Of a stretch of DNA of 35,119 nt, positions 26,274 through 35,010 are shown one piece after another. Each line of letters begins with the position of its first letter. Positions within the stretch are counted from its first letter, which is position 1. This DNA is from Candidatus Rifleibacteriota bacterium. GTDB lineage: Bacteria > Muiribacteriota > Ozemobacteria > Ozemobacterales > Ozemobacteraceae. The notes below the pieces were generated by a model that saw only the letters and a list, made by a program, of their open reading frames with translations, was not told the origin of the DNA and did not search any database. The position numbers and the translations under genes were made by a program. The DNA lies in contig JAAYVD010000054.1 in assembly GCA_012517355.1 (NCBI GenBank), forward strand, positions 1 through 35,119, given 5' to 3'.

Positions 26274-27557
26274 TCATTCCCCGATCTCGATGTCCTCGAC
26301 GGCCCAGGACATGCCCTGGAGTTTGCGGGACAGGAACCCGGGCTTGGTCGCCACCGGGAATACCTTTTCGTCCTCCGCCTGCATCGCCCCCATTTCCTGG
26401 ACGGTGGCGGAGAAGGACCGTTCCCCGGCGGCATCGGCGGCGGTGATGTTGAGCCGGATCCGCCGCAGGGGGAACTTGGTGAGGTTTTTCACGTAGACGT
26501 TGACCTGGTCGAGCTCGAGATGGGGGTCCACGTCCACCTTGATCACCTGTTTCACGGCGCGGTCGAAGAGGTCGCGCCACAGGGCCACCTCCTGGGGGCG
26601 CTCGGCCAGTTGGGGCATGGCCTGTTTGCAGAGGGCGATGGCCTCGCGGAAGAACATCCGGTGCTCCATGATCAGGCCTACCGGCAGCAGCCAGGAAGGG
26701 TTGCCGCTCAGGTAGAACTGGTTGAGGGAATCCTGCATGGCCTGGTATGAGGTCTCCTCGTTCGCGGTCAGGGCGATGGTAGAGGCCAATGACATCGGCC
26801 GGGAAGCGACCGCCGTCGGCGAGGCCGCCCCGGGCAGGGGCGGCTTGAGGGTGACGGCGACGTCGGTCCAGGTCTCGAGGTTGACCGGATCGGTCTCGTC
26901 GAACATGGAAAACTCGATGTAGGGGTCATGCTCGCCGGCGAAGATCCGGGCGATGAAGCCGCTGTTGGCAGGGGTGGGAAAGACGAACCCTTCATGGGTG
27001 GCATCCCAATCGGTTCGGAAGAAACTGCTGCCGATGCCCTGGTTGACCAGGAACTGGGCCTTGGCATACACCCGCACCGGATGCCAGGTGGCCCACAGGA
27101 CCAGATGGAGGAAATCCCGCGTGGATTCGGGCAGGAACCAGCTGACGGCACCGCTATGGCTGAGGTCGATGCGCGGCGGTTCCGGGATGATGGACACCGA
27201 GATGGTCCGGGAGATGCGGCGGGGATTGTTGCGGAAGGTCAGCAGGGTCGGGGTGATGCGGACCGGCGTGAATATCTGCGGCACCTGGAACGCCATGCCG
27301 TTCATGAGCAGCCGCAAGGTGGGGATGGGGTCGCCGGTCGGGGCCATCTTCAGCGTGAGGGGCGAGGCGAGCAGGACCTCCGGTTGGAGGTTGAAAGTCT
27401 TCAGGACGTGATTCCTGGTCAGCAGGGGCAGGATGATCACCAGGAAAAAGGGAATGAAGGTCGCAACGCCGCCCAGGATGATCTTCTGATTCCGGCTCAG
27501 GCCCTCCCCTTCCGGGGGTTGGGCGGCGGCGACCTTGGCGGCGGGTTTCTTGGCCAT
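26274..27557 (-). CDS. Membrane-anchored protein of unknown function
   Basis: The 427-residue protein is not recognised. It has a Lys/Ala-rich cytoplasmic N-terminus, a single membrane segment at about residues 28-46 (IILGGVATFIPFFLVIILPLL) and a large extracytoplasmic part. That part contains beta-rich stretches, a Trp-rich WFLPESTRDFLHLVLWATWHPVRVYAKAQ region, and a C-terminal ~100-residue segment. The latter speaks of additive strands (VDVDPHLELDQVNVYVKNLTKFPLRRIRLNI) like an Ig-type domain; this is appearance only. It begins 3 nt after the stop of the TPR gene, so the two are likely translated together and may form one envelope complex. Confidence 0.75.
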   Translation of the reverse strand: MAKKPAAKVAAAQPPEGEGLSRNQKIILGGVATFIPFFLVIILPLLTRNHVLKTFNLQPEVLLASPLTLKMAPTGDPIPTLRLLMNGMAFQVPQIFTPVRITPTLLTFRNNPRRISRTISVSIIPEPPRIDLSHSGAVSWFLPESTRDFLHLVLWATWHPVRVYAKAQFLVNQGIGSSFFRTDWDATHEGFVFPTPANSGFIARIFAGEHDPYIEFSMFDETDPVNLETWTDVAVTLKPPLPGAASPTAVASRPMSLASTIALTANEETSYQAMQDSLNQFYLSGNPSWLLPVGLIMEHRMFFREAIALCKQAMPQLAERPQEVALWRDLFDRAVKQVIKVDVDPHLELDQVNVYVKNLTKFPLRRIRLNITAADAAGERSFSATVQEMGAMQAEDEKVFPVATKPGFLSRKLQGMSWAVEDIEIGE

Positions 27558-27560
27558 CGG

Positions 27561-28784
27561 TTACCGGTCCTGGGGGCCGGCGGCCGGAGAGGGGGCGTCG
27601 GCCTCGTCGGACTCGGGACCGCCCTCCAGTTCCTCCAGGCGTTCCCCGGCTTCCACCCTGACGGGCGAGGAGGGGAACTCCCGGATCACCGCGCGCAGGA
27701 TGGGCAGGGCCTCATCGGTCCTGCCAAGGGAGGTCAGCACCTCCGCTTCGAGGAGCAGCAGCCGGTCGGTCACCGGGCCGGTGGCGGTGGCTTTCCGGTG
27801 GGCCTCGAGGAGGGCCAGGGCCTGTTCCCCCTGGTTGGCCTCGGTGAGCTGCCGGGCGTCCACGTACAGGCCGAGCGCGGTGCTGGCCAGCGAATGGAGC
27901 TGGACGAGGTTCCGCTGCAGGCGGGCTTCGGAGGCCAGAGGCGAATCCGGGAACTCGGTGGCCACCCGCTGGTAGAGGTTGTCGGCGGTGGCGAAGTCCT
28001 TCAGACGGGTCCGGGCTTCCGCCTGGGCGAAGAGAGCCTCGGCCAGCGCCGGCAGGGGGGCATCCGGCGGGGCGTGGGCGGTGATTCCTTCATACTGGTG
28101 CAGGGCTTCCAGGAGGTTGCCGCGCTGGAATGCCAGGGCCGCGCGGTTCAACCGGAGGTTGAGCTGGTCGCCCTCCGAGAGGGTCTCCCCCACTTTGCGG
28201 AGACGGTCGCCAACGAAGCGGAAATACTCACTCTGGAACAGGTCGGGGGGGCCGTACCGGTGGAAATCGATCCGCGTGCGGAGGCACAGGGCGGGGGCCT
28301 CCTTCCAGGTGGCGAGCGAAATATCCTGGCCGAGCAGGGGAATGTCCTCTTCTTCCTGTGGGTACAGACAGGCGAAACGGTTCTTCTCGCTGAAGATGAA
28401 CGGCATGCGGTCCTCGTTCGACGGGTTCCCCGCCACCGCGATCAGTTCGGGAACCTTGTCACCGTCGAGGTCGCCACGGAACAGGCCGGTGAAGACCAGG
28501 CCCTCCAGGGTGTGGATCACCTCTACCATTCCGCCAGGCTTCTGCAGATACAGACGGGAGGCTTCCCCCCCCTCCATCCCGACGCCGGGCGGACAGGCGA
28601 GCACCGTGCCCACCCCTTCGATCTCCAGCCGCAGGGAACAGACGCCGGGGTCGAACGGAAGGTCGGTTTCCGGGGCGGCCAAGGCCGCCGCCATCACCGG
28701 CAGACCGCACAGGACCGCCAGGGCCAGCCAACCCGGCCCGCGTCCGTGGCGGGCCGCCCTCCGGCCCCCTCGTCCTTCCCCCAT
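27561..28784 (-). CDS. Secreted TPR-repeat protein
   Basis: The protein has 407 residues with a Sec signal (Arg-rich start, hydrophobic WLALAVLCGLPVMAAALAA). The N-terminal half resembles an FG-GAP/VCBS-type segment (FRGDLDGDKVPELIAVAGN, a calcium-loop-like DLDGDKVPE). The C-terminal half contains TPR-like helices, including FATADNLYQRVATEFPDSPLASEA and ALPILRAVIREFPSSPVRVEAGE, as in YbgF and outer-membrane assembly lipoproteins. It has no lipobox. The ATG at 28784 overlaps the nrnA stop by one base (TGATG). The open frame extends into nrnA but is shadow sequence there. Function is unknown; scaffold in the periplasm is a fair inference. Confidence 0.78.
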   Translation of the reverse strand: MGEGRGGRRAARHGRGPGWLALAVLCGLPVMAAALAAPETDLPFDPGVCSLRLEIEGVGTVLACPPGVGMEGGEASRLYLQKPGGMVEVIHTLEGLVFTGLFRGDLDGDKVPELIAVAGNPSNEDRMPFIFSEKNRFACLYPQEEEDIPLLGQDISLATWKEAPALCLRTRIDFHRYGPPDLFQSEYFRFVGDRLRKVGETLSEGDQLNLRLNRAALAFQRGNLLEALHQYEGITAHAPPDAPLPALAEALFAQAEARTRLKDFATADNLYQRVATEFPDSPLASEARLQRNLVQLHSLASTALGLYVDARQLTEANQGEQALALLEAHRKATATGPVTDRLLLLEAEVLTSLGRTDEALPILRAVIREFPSSPVRVEAGERLEELEGGPESDEADAPSPAAGPQDR

Positions 28785-29773
28785 CAGCGGGGAAAGCTCC
28801 CCAGGCGGTTTCGGAGGTGGCCCAGGGCCTCGTCGACCATGGTGGCGAGCGGAGCCTCCCGGTTGCAGCCCGAGGCGGCCAGGTGGCCGCCGCCGCCCAT
28901 GGCGACGGCGATCTCCTTGACGTCGAACCCCTTGCGGGAGCGGAACTCGCAATACACCTTGCCGTCGGTGTTTTCGACGATGCCGACGCTGGCCACCACC
29001 CCGTCGATGCCCGTCAGCTGGTTGAACAGGCCGCAGGCGAACACGTCGTTCATGGTCGCCCCCTGCTGCGCCAGGTCGGCGGTCGACAGGGCCACCCAGG
29101 CGAGCCGGCCGTCCAGTTCGACGGTCAGGCGGGTCAGGGCATGGCCGAGGATGCGTACCTCGCTCAGTTTGCGGGTGGACAGCAGGCGGCCGTGGATCGT
29201 CGCCGCCTCGAGGCCGGTCTCCAAGAGGCGTTGCGCCGCGTGGTGGGCGGCCGGCCGCAGGTTCTCGTTCTGGAAGAATCGGGTGTCGGTGCACAGGCCC
29301 AGGTAGAGCCCCTGGGCGACGTCGGGGTCGAACGGCAGGCGGGCCCGTTCGATCAGGGTGACCACCATTTCGCAGGTGGAACTGGCGTGGAAGTCGAGCA
29401 GGTTGATGTCGCCGAACGAGGTGTTGCTCGGATGGTGGTCGATGTTGATGACCACGGTCGCCGGCTTGGCCAGCGCCTCGGCGAACCCCGTGCGGGGAAG
29501 GTCGCCGGTGTCGAGGATGACGATGGCGTCGTGGTCGAGCGCCAGATCTCCGGGTTTCCGCACCGTCTCACCCTCGAGCAGGAAGCCGAACCGCTCGGGC
29601 GGGGGGTCGACCAGGCCGAGGTCGACCGTCTTGCCCGCCTTGCGCAGGCTGCGGGCGAGGCCGGCCAGGCTGCCGATCGCGTCGCCGTCGGGCCGGACAT
29701 GGCTGATCAGGAAGAACCGCTGCCCCTTGTGCAGCGTGGCGATCACCTGGGACAGGGGGTCAGTCGGTGGCAT
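28784..29773 (-). CDS. nrnA: DHH-family oligoribonuclease / pAp phosphatase NrnA, second copy
   Basis: The 329-residue DHH-DHHA1 phosphoesterase keeps every canonical motif: ISHVRPDGDAIGS, LDTGDLPRTG, NIDHHPSN and the C-terminal GGGGHLAASGC. It is closer to the typical NrnA than the paralog in the infB operon, which has Glu in motif II and Ser before DGD. The start ATG lies inside the last codons of the upstream binding-protein gene (14-nt overlap). The product is cytoplasmic. Having a nano-RNase in a transporter operon is odd; it may process a nucleotide messenger, or just be co-transcribed. Confidence 0.92.
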   Translation of the reverse strand: MPPTDPLSQVIATLHKGQRFFLISHVRPDGDAIGSLAGLARSLRKAGKTVDLGLVDPPPERFGFLLEGETVRKPGDLALDHDAIVILDTGDLPRTGFAEALAKPATVVINIDHHPSNTSFGDINLLDFHASSTCEMVVTLIERARLPFDPDVAQGLYLGLCTDTRFFQNENLRPAAHHAAQRLLETGLEAATIHGRLLSTRKLSEVRILGHALTRLTVELDGRLAWVALSTADLAQQGATMNDVFACGLFNQLTGIDGVVASVGIVENTDGKVYCEFRSRKGFDVKEIAVAMGGGGHLAASGCNREAPLATMVDEALGHLRNRLGSFPR

Positions 29774-31097
29774 GCCGCAGGATCCTTTCGATGGCCTCGT
29801 TCATCGGCACGAGGTATTTCTCGGGTGGCCCTTTTTCGATCGATGCCTCTTCCAGGGTGTCGGCCATCAGGTCGCGGATCTCGAACCAGCAGGTGAGACG
29901 GGGCTCGAAGTAGCTGTAGTCGAGCTGCACGTAGGGCGGGGCGATGTTGGGGTCGCGCTTCATGGCTTCCCGCACGTACTCGCTGTTCAGGGACGACCGG
30001 CGCACGGGCAGGTAGGTGGTGCGGACGCTCCATTCCGCGCCGATCTCGGTCGAGGTGAACCACTTGACGAACTCCCAGGCGCCCTGGATCTTGTCGGGAT
30101 CTCCGTTGTCGAAGATGTTGATGTTGGTGCCCGACAGGATCACCGCGTGGGTGGCGGCGCCGGGCAGCGGGGCGACCCCGAAGTCGAACTTGATGCCGGC
30201 CTCCATGAAGACCTTGCTGACGATGCTGTTCTCGATCATGGCGACCCGTTGGGCCTTGAAGTCGTTCTGGTGGTCGAACCCCTGGCCCTCGACGGCGATG
30301 CCCTCCTTCACCATGTCCAGGATCACGGCCAGGGCCTTCTGGGCTGGCGGGTCGGCGAAGAAGGCCTTTTTCTCGACCTCGTCGACGATGGTGCCGCCGT
30401 ATTGCAGCACCCGGCACAGGAACATCCAGATGTTCCCCTTCCCCGTGCCGAAGCCGATCACCGGCCGGCCGGTGCTGCCCTTCCCGTCGGCGAAGAACCG
30501 GGTGAGGTGGCGGGAGATGCTGGCCAGCTCGTCGAGGGTGGTGGGGGGGGCGGCCGGGTCGAGGCCCGCCTCCCGCAGGAGGTCCTTGTTGTAGTAGAGC
30601 ACCGGCACGCTCTTGTTGAACGGGAAGGACCACAACCGGCCGTCGAAGGTGTTGTTCCGCAGCAGGACCGGGATGATGTCGGCCTTGATGTCCTCGGTCT
30701 CGCTGGCCAGCAGATCGTCGAGACAGACGATCTTCCTCGCCTTGATCAGTTTCTTCGTCAGGGTCTCGTAGTTCTGCGAGATATCGGGGGCGCTGTGGGC
30801 CACGATCGAGGCCAGGATCTTCTTGTCGAGGGTGTCGTAGCTGCCCATGCCGACGCTCTTGACGAAGTAGCGGTCCTGCTGCTTGTTGAACCGGCCGATC
30901 AGGTCGTCCATCACCACGCCGAGGGGCCCGCCCATGGCGTGCCAGAAGACGATCCGGGTGCGGTTGCCGGCCTCGACCCCGGCCAGGGCGGCGTCGCGTT
31001 TGCCGGCATCGTCGTGCAGGATCAGGCCGACGATCAGCAGCCAGGCGGCCAGCACGGCGGCCAGGAACAAGGCTTCCGGGTGGTTGCGCAGGTTCAT
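29760..31097 (-). CDS. Sugar-type (family 1) ABC substrate-binding protein, N-terminally anchored
   Basis: The protein has 445 residues of the UgpB/MalE class, with FWHAMGGPLG at the first strand, FNKSVPVLYYNKDLLREAGLDP, and a late WEFVKWFTSTEIGAEWSVRTTYLPVRR typical of sugar or glycerol-phosphate binders. The N-terminus is one hydrophobic segment (residues 9-27) followed by charged residues, without an Ala-x-Ala site or lipobox. It is thus likely an uncleaved anchor keeping the protein at the inner membrane, an inference. It follows the MalG-like permease by 4 nt and probably serves the two permeases. The substrate is unknown. Confidence 0.9.
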   Translation of the reverse strand: MNLRNHPEALFLAAVLAAWLLIVGLILHDDAGKRDAALAGVEAGNRTRIVFWHAMGGPLGVVMDDLIGRFNKQQDRYFVKSVGMGSYDTLDKKILASIVAHSAPDISQNYETLTKKLIKARKIVCLDDLLASETEDIKADIIPVLLRNNTFDGRLWSFPFNKSVPVLYYNKDLLREAGLDPAAPPTTLDELASISRHLTRFFADGKGSTGRPVIGFGTGKGNIWMFLCRVLQYGGTIVDEVEKKAFFADPPAQKALAVILDMVKEGIAVEGQGFDHQNDFKAQRVAMIENSIVSKVFMEAGIKFDFGVAPLPGAATHAVILSGTNINIFDNGDPDKIQGAWEFVKWFTSTEIGAEWSVRTTYLPVRRSSLNSEYVREAMKRDPNIAPPYVQLDYSYFEPRLTCWFEIRDLMADTLEEASIEKGPPEKYLVPMNEAIERILRHATD

Positions 31098-31101
31098 CGG
31101 C

Positions 31102-32061
31102 TCATTCCTTCATGCCGGTCGTGGCCTGCGACTCGACGAACTGCTTCTGGGCCAGGAAATACAGGACCACCAGCGGGAAGATGGTCAGGCAGGAGGCGGC
31201 CATCAGCGGGCCCCATTGGGTGCCGGCCTCGCTGTTGAAGTAGCTGAGGCCGACCTGGATGACCCGCAGCTCCTTGTCGTTGGTGACGATCAGGGGCCAG
31301 ACGAAACTGTTCCAGCTGCCCAGGAAGGTGAAGATGCCCAGGGTCACCATCGGCGGCTTGCTGAGCGGCAGCACCACCTTCCAGTAGAACTGGAACCGGG
31401 TGCACCCGTCGATGGTGGCTGCCTCGAACAGGTCCTTGGGCAGTTGCAGGAAGAACTGCCGCAGGAAGAACACCGAGTAGACCGAGGCGATCATGGGGAT
31501 GATCAGGGCGGCGTAGGTGTTGATCCAGTTCAGCTTCGACAGGATGATGTAGTTGGGGATCAGCAGCGCCTGCTGGGGCAGCATCATGGTGCCTAAAAGG
31601 CCCATGAAGATGGCGTCCTTCCAGGGGAACTTGAAGAACGAGAAGGCATAGGCGGCCAGCGAGGCCAGAAAGAGCGAGCTGACCGTGATGGTGATCGAGA
31701 CGAACAGGGTGTTGAGGAAGTAGCGGTAGAAGTCCTGTTTGTCCCAGACTTCGCGGAAGTTGTCGAAGGTCTCGAACGGCTTGGACGGTTTGCGGGCCCC
31801 GGCGGGGAGTTCCTTGCCGGATTGCAGGTCGGCCCACGCCTGACGGTGCTCGGCCTCCTTCCGGATGCGTTCCTCGTCCTCCGGCCCGTTCAGGAAGGAG
31901 GGGCGCCAGGCGTCGGGGAGGATGACGATGCGCTGGCCGGTCTTGAGGATTTCGTCCTCGTTCTTGAAGGCGGTGGTCACCATCCACAGGAAGGGGACCA
32001 GCATGAAGACCGAGCCCGCGATGAGCAGGGCGTGGATGACGAGGTGGAAGGGATTTCTCAT
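31102..32061 (-). CDS. Sugar-type ABC transporter permease (MalG/UgpE-like)
   Basis: This 319-residue inner-membrane permease has six predicted membrane segments and the EAA loop for ATPase contact (FEAATIDGCTRFQFYWKVVLPL). Between the first membrane segment and the conserved core is a charged insert of about 38 residues (58-95; window 31777-31890) that is not usual in MalG-type permeases. The C-terminus ends shortly after the last membrane segment (QKQFVESQATTGMKE). It forms a pair with the MalF-like permease, which ends 16 nt upstream. Confidence 0.93.
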   Translation of the reverse strand: MRNPFHLVIHALLIAGSVFMLVPFLWMVTTAFKNEDEILKTGQRIVILPDAWRPSFLNGPEDEERIRKEAEHRQAWADLQSGKELPAGARKPSKPFETFDNFREVWDKQDFYRYFLNTLFVSITITVSSLFLASLAAYAFSFFKFPWKDAIFMGLLGTMMLPQQALLIPNYIILSKLNWINTYAALIIPMIASVYSVFFLRQFFLQLPKDLFEAATIDGCTRFQFYWKVVLPLSKPPMVTLGIFTFLGSWNSFVWPLIVTNDKELRVIQVGLSYFNSEAGTQWGPLMAASCLTIFPLVVLYFLAQKQFVESQATTGMKE

Positions 32062-32077
32062 CGGCGCGCCTGCTTCC

Positions 32078-33025
32078 TCACGAGTAATGGACCTTCTTCT
32101 CGAGATAGAGCTTGTTGAACAGGGTCATGGCGAAGACCATCACGAACAGCACGAAGGCGATGGCCAGCGCATAGCCGAACTCGAACTTCACGAACGCCTT
32201 CTGGTACAGGTAGAAGACGATGACCATCGTGCTCTTCATCGGTCCGCCGCGCGGGGTCATCATGTAGATCTGCGAGAAGACCTGGAACGACCCGATGCAG
32301 GACATGGTGAAGACGAAGAAGGTGGTCGGGGACAGCAGGGGCCAGGTGATGTGCCGGAACTGCTGCCAGCGGGAGGCCCCGTCGATGGTGGCTGCCTCGT
32401 AGAGGTGCTTGGGGATGTTCTGCAGCCCGGCCAGGAAGATGATCACGTTGTAGCCGAGTCCCTTCCAGACGCTCATGACGATGATGCTCAGCATGGCCAT
32501 CGAGGGGCCGGCGGGCAGCCAGTCCGGCCACCCCACCCCCGCCAGGCCCGCCAGGAAGGGCATGATGCAGAGCGGGTCCTGCAGCCAGAGGCGGGGGGCG
32601 ATGTGGAAGATGGCCAGCACCTTGTTCAGCAGGCCGTATTCCGGGTGGTAGATGAAGTTCCAGACGATCGACACCGCGTTGAGCGAGGTGATCACGGGCA
32701 GGAAGTAGATCGTGCGGTAGATGCCCATGCCGGCGATGGGGTTGTTGAGCAGCATCGCCACGCACAGCGCCGACAGGATCGACAGCGGCACGCTGAAAAT
32801 CGCGTAGTACAGCGTGTTCACCAGCGACTTGTAGAACATCGGGTCGTCGGCCAGCCGGCGGAAGTTTTCGGCCCCGACCCAGTTGGGGTCGCTCATCAGG
32901 TCCCATTCGTAGAAGCTGATCGCCAGCGAATAGAAAATGGGGATGACCTGGAAGCACAGGATGATGAAGACCACGGGCAGCAGGTACCCGTAGGCGCCGA
33001 AATCGATCTTCTTGCCGTGGACCAT
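32078..33025 (-). CDS. Sugar-type ABC transporter permease (MalF/UgpA-like)
   Basis: This 315-residue inner-membrane permease has six predicted membrane segments and an EAA loop (YEAATIDGASRWQQFRHITWPLLSP, from about residue 209). It shows the family pattern WVGAENFRRL and GIYRTIYFLPVI. An insert of about 24 residues (151-174, CIMPFLAGLAGVGWPDWLPAG) sits in the loop after WLQDP, where most members go straight on. The ATG at 33025 lacks a clear ribosome binding site. No ATPase gene follows in the operon, so a shared MsmX/UgpC-type ATPase encoded elsewhere must be assumed. Confidence 0.93.
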   Translation of the reverse strand: MVHGKKIDFGAYGYLLPVVFIILCFQVIPIFYSLAISFYEWDLMSDPNWVGAENFRRLADDPMFYKSLVNTLYYAIFSVPLSILSALCVAMLLNNPIAGMGIYRTIYFLPVITSLNAVSIVWNFIYHPEYGLLNKVLAIFHIAPRLWLQDPLCIMPFLAGLAGVGWPDWLPAGPSMAMLSIIVMSVWKGLGYNVIIFLAGLQNIPKHLYEAATIDGASRWQQFRHITWPLLSPTTFFVFTMSCIGSFQVFSQIYMMTPRGGPMKSTMVIVFYLYQKAFVKFEFGYALAIAFVLFVMVFAMTLFNKLYLEKKVHYS

Positions 33026-33091
33026 GTGGGTGGCGGTGCGGTGTCGGTGAGGGTGGGCGGCGGCGGGGGGGGATCCCCAGGGGGGGCCGGC

Positions 33092-34768
33092 CTACCTCCG
33101 GTTCCGGCGCGACGGGGCGGCCGGGGCGCGCGGAGGAACGGACGGCTGCAGGAGCAGGGGGATCAGGTTGTCATACAGTTCGGCCGTCTGGTGGACGAAC
33201 GGACAGGGCCCCGGCTGGGCCATGTTGATGTCGCTGTCGGGATACTGGTAATCGGTGAAGTTGTTGCACCCGCCGACGACCAGGATGCCGTTGGCCAGCC
33301 GCTCGATGCCCATGATGGGGATGGCCGTGCCCTTGGGATACAGCACGGCGTCGTTCTGCTTGTCGCCGTCCTTGTTGAAGGCCTCGGGATGGCTGACCAC
33401 GATCAGCTCCACCCCGCTCTGCGCGGGCATGGGCTGGTTGTCTCGGGAGATCAGCGAGCAGGTCCCCCAGGTGATCACCGTTTTCACGCCCTTGCAGGCC
33501 GGGTGCGAGGGATCGGCCACGGTGGCCAGGACGCCCCAGGGCTTGTTGGTCTTGTGCTGGTTGTCCCAGACCTGGTCGCTGTTGAGCCGGATCACCGAAC
33601 CGAGCTGCGCGAGCAGGGCGTTCAGGGAGCGGCGGCCGTCGAGCTTGGTCGAATCCCAGTCGCCGGCCGTGAACAGGCGGCCTCCGGCCATGAACCAGTC
33701 GCCGATGGCCTTCATCTCGGCGGGGGTCAGCGGCAGCGAAGGGTTCGGCAGGAAGACCAGTCCGAACCGGTTGAGCATCTCGGGAGTGATCAGGTTCAGG
33801 GTGTAGTACACCTTGTACCCGAGCTTCTTCATGTGTCGTTCGAAGGTTTCCATCTTGTCGGAGGCGGCGTTCCCGTGGGCCGCGTCGACCAGGATGTTGC
33901 GGTTTTTCTCGGCGGGCTTGGCCTCGTTGAAGAAGGCCACCACCTTCGAGGGGATGCGCTCGCTGGGCGCGCGGCCCGTCACCCACATCATGGCGTTGTA
34001 AGCCAGTTGCGGGTGGGAATACATGAACGAGTCGTAGCTGTCGTGCAGCTTGTTCTTGTCGCCGCTGCCGACGCCGTCGTCGAAGGGGGAACTGTCGCCG
34101 ATCGCCACCACCCGGCCCTTGCCGGCTTCGGAAGCGACGATGAAGGGGGCCTTCTTGTACCGGCTGTCGAGCAGGCCGACCGCCTTCGCCTGGGCGTTGC
34201 GCTGCAGCACGAAGGTGGAGCCGGCCCAGGCCCCGACCGCCCGCACCCCGAACATCACCGGGTGCTCCTTGTTGATCGGGCCGGCCAGGGGAGCTTCGTA
34301 GACGAAATCACCGGCGAAGCTGAACCCGAACTGCGGGCAGAAGGTATTGAGCGCTTTCACGGCGTCCCAGCCGTCGTTGTCGCGGTCGGCTCCGCCGTGG
34401 TCGCCCACCAGGAACGCCCCGCCGCCGTTCATCACGAACTCGACGATCGCCTTCTGCTCGTCCTCGCCGTAGGGGTTGTTCGGCTCGGCCAGGATGAGGC
34501 CCTGATAGTCGGCCAGCAGGGCGGTGGTGATCTTCCCGCGCTCCCCCACCTTGCTCAGCGATTCGACCGCGAACCCGTGGGCCTGCAACAGGTCGGCCAT
34601 CTCCGAATACGCGCCCGTGATGATCCAGTCGGCATTCCCCGCGGTCTGGCCGTGCGTGTCATCGTACAGCACCTTGACCTTGTCGGCGCCCGTGACCGGC
34701 AGCATCGAGCCGGCGAGGAAGACGGCGAGGAAGAGGAGGGTCCAGGCGGGAAAACGGACACGGTTCAT
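33092..34768 (-). CDS. Secreted protein with two tandem GATase1-like (DUF4350-type) domains
   Basis: The 558-residue protein has a Sec signal peptide (residues 1-28, WTLLFLAVFLAGSMLPVTGA). Two homologous halves are visible. Residues ~31-265 begin VKVLYDDTHGQ, then have IVEFVMNGGGAFLVGDHGG, and end GRVVAIGDSSPFDDG. Residues ~290-510 begin NILVDAAHGN, then have IGDWFMAGGRLFTAGDWD, and end GILVVGGCNNFTDY. The pattern resembles the glutamine amidotransferase-like fold of DUF4350/GldG/ThuA-type domains, without a recognisable catalytic Cys. It is therefore likely a binding or structural domain. ATG 34768 is supported by an upstream promoter and a GGGGG box. It is probably the first gene of the transporter operon; gap to the permease is 66 nt. 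The Pro/Arg-rich C-terminus (545-558) looks disordered. Confidence 0.8.
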   Translation of the reverse strand: MNRVRFPAWTLLFLAVFLAGSMLPVTGADKVKVLYDDTHGQTAGNADWIITGAYSEMADLLQAHGFAVESLSKVGERGKITTALLADYQGLILAEPNNPYGEDEQKAIVEFVMNGGGAFLVGDHGGADRDNDGWDAVKALNTFCPQFGFSFAGDFVYEAPLAGPINKEHPVMFGVRAVGAWAGSTFVLQRNAQAKAVGLLDSRYKKAPFIVASEAGKGRVVAIGDSSPFDDGVGSGDKNKLHDSYDSFMYSHPQLAYNAMMWVTGRAPSERIPSKVVAFFNEAKPAEKNRNILVDAAHGNAASDKMETFERHMKKLGYKVYYTLNLITPEMLNRFGLVFLPNPSLPLTPAEMKAIGDWFMAGGRLFTAGDWDSTKLDGRRSLNALLAQLGSVIRLNSDQVWDNQHKTNKPWGVLATVADPSHPACKGVKTVITWGTCSLISRDNQPMPAQSGVELIVVSHPEAFNKDGDKQNDAVLYPKGTAIPIMGIERLANGILVVGGCNNFTDYQYPDSDINMAQPGPCPFVHQTAELYDNLIPLLLQPSVPPRAPAAPSRRNRR

Positions 34769-34806
34769 GGCAGAGCCCCCTGTCGAGATTTCTGGTGGAT
34801 CCGGAT

Positions 34807-34835
34807 AGTATACGGGATTTCCCTCCCCAGGGCAA
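34807..34835 (-). promoter_or_regulatory. Sigma70-type promoter of the right-hand transporter operon
   Basis: On the minus strand TTGCCC (34835-34830) and TATACT (34812-34807) are separated by 17 nt. The leader is about 32 nt to the ATG at 34768. Confidence 0.7.
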
Positions 34836-34936
34836 CTCGGAGGCCCGTCTGATCCCCGCGCCTTCTCGCGACGGGGGGGGCGGATCCCGGCCCACCCTGG
34901 ACCATGGCGGAGGGCGCCCGGGGTGGGTTCCAGCAA

Positions 34937-34964
34937 CCATCCGCAGCCGGGTGGCCGCGGATGG
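34937..34964. terminator. Hairpin between the edge gene and the transporter operon
   Basis: A perfect 8-bp stem CCATCCGC (34937-34944) / GCGGATGG (34957-34964) with a 12-nt loop lies 47 nt past the stop of the gene fragment at the right edge. No U tract follows, so a terminator role is tentative. The rest of 34836-35010 shows no gene. Confidence 0.35.
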
Positions 34965-35010
34965 CAGTGAGCCGGCACCGGGGGAGCCTGGATGCCCCGC
35001 GCCCGGGACG

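Noticed and set aside
28787-29294. Longer N-terminus for the TPR protein
   Set aside because: It would overlap most of nrnA in another frame and would place the signal peptide in mid-protein.
31865-34852. Long plus-strand open frame opposite the permeases and secreted protein
   Set aside because: Same cause: it mirrors well-recognised genes on the minus strand and has no credible start or domain.
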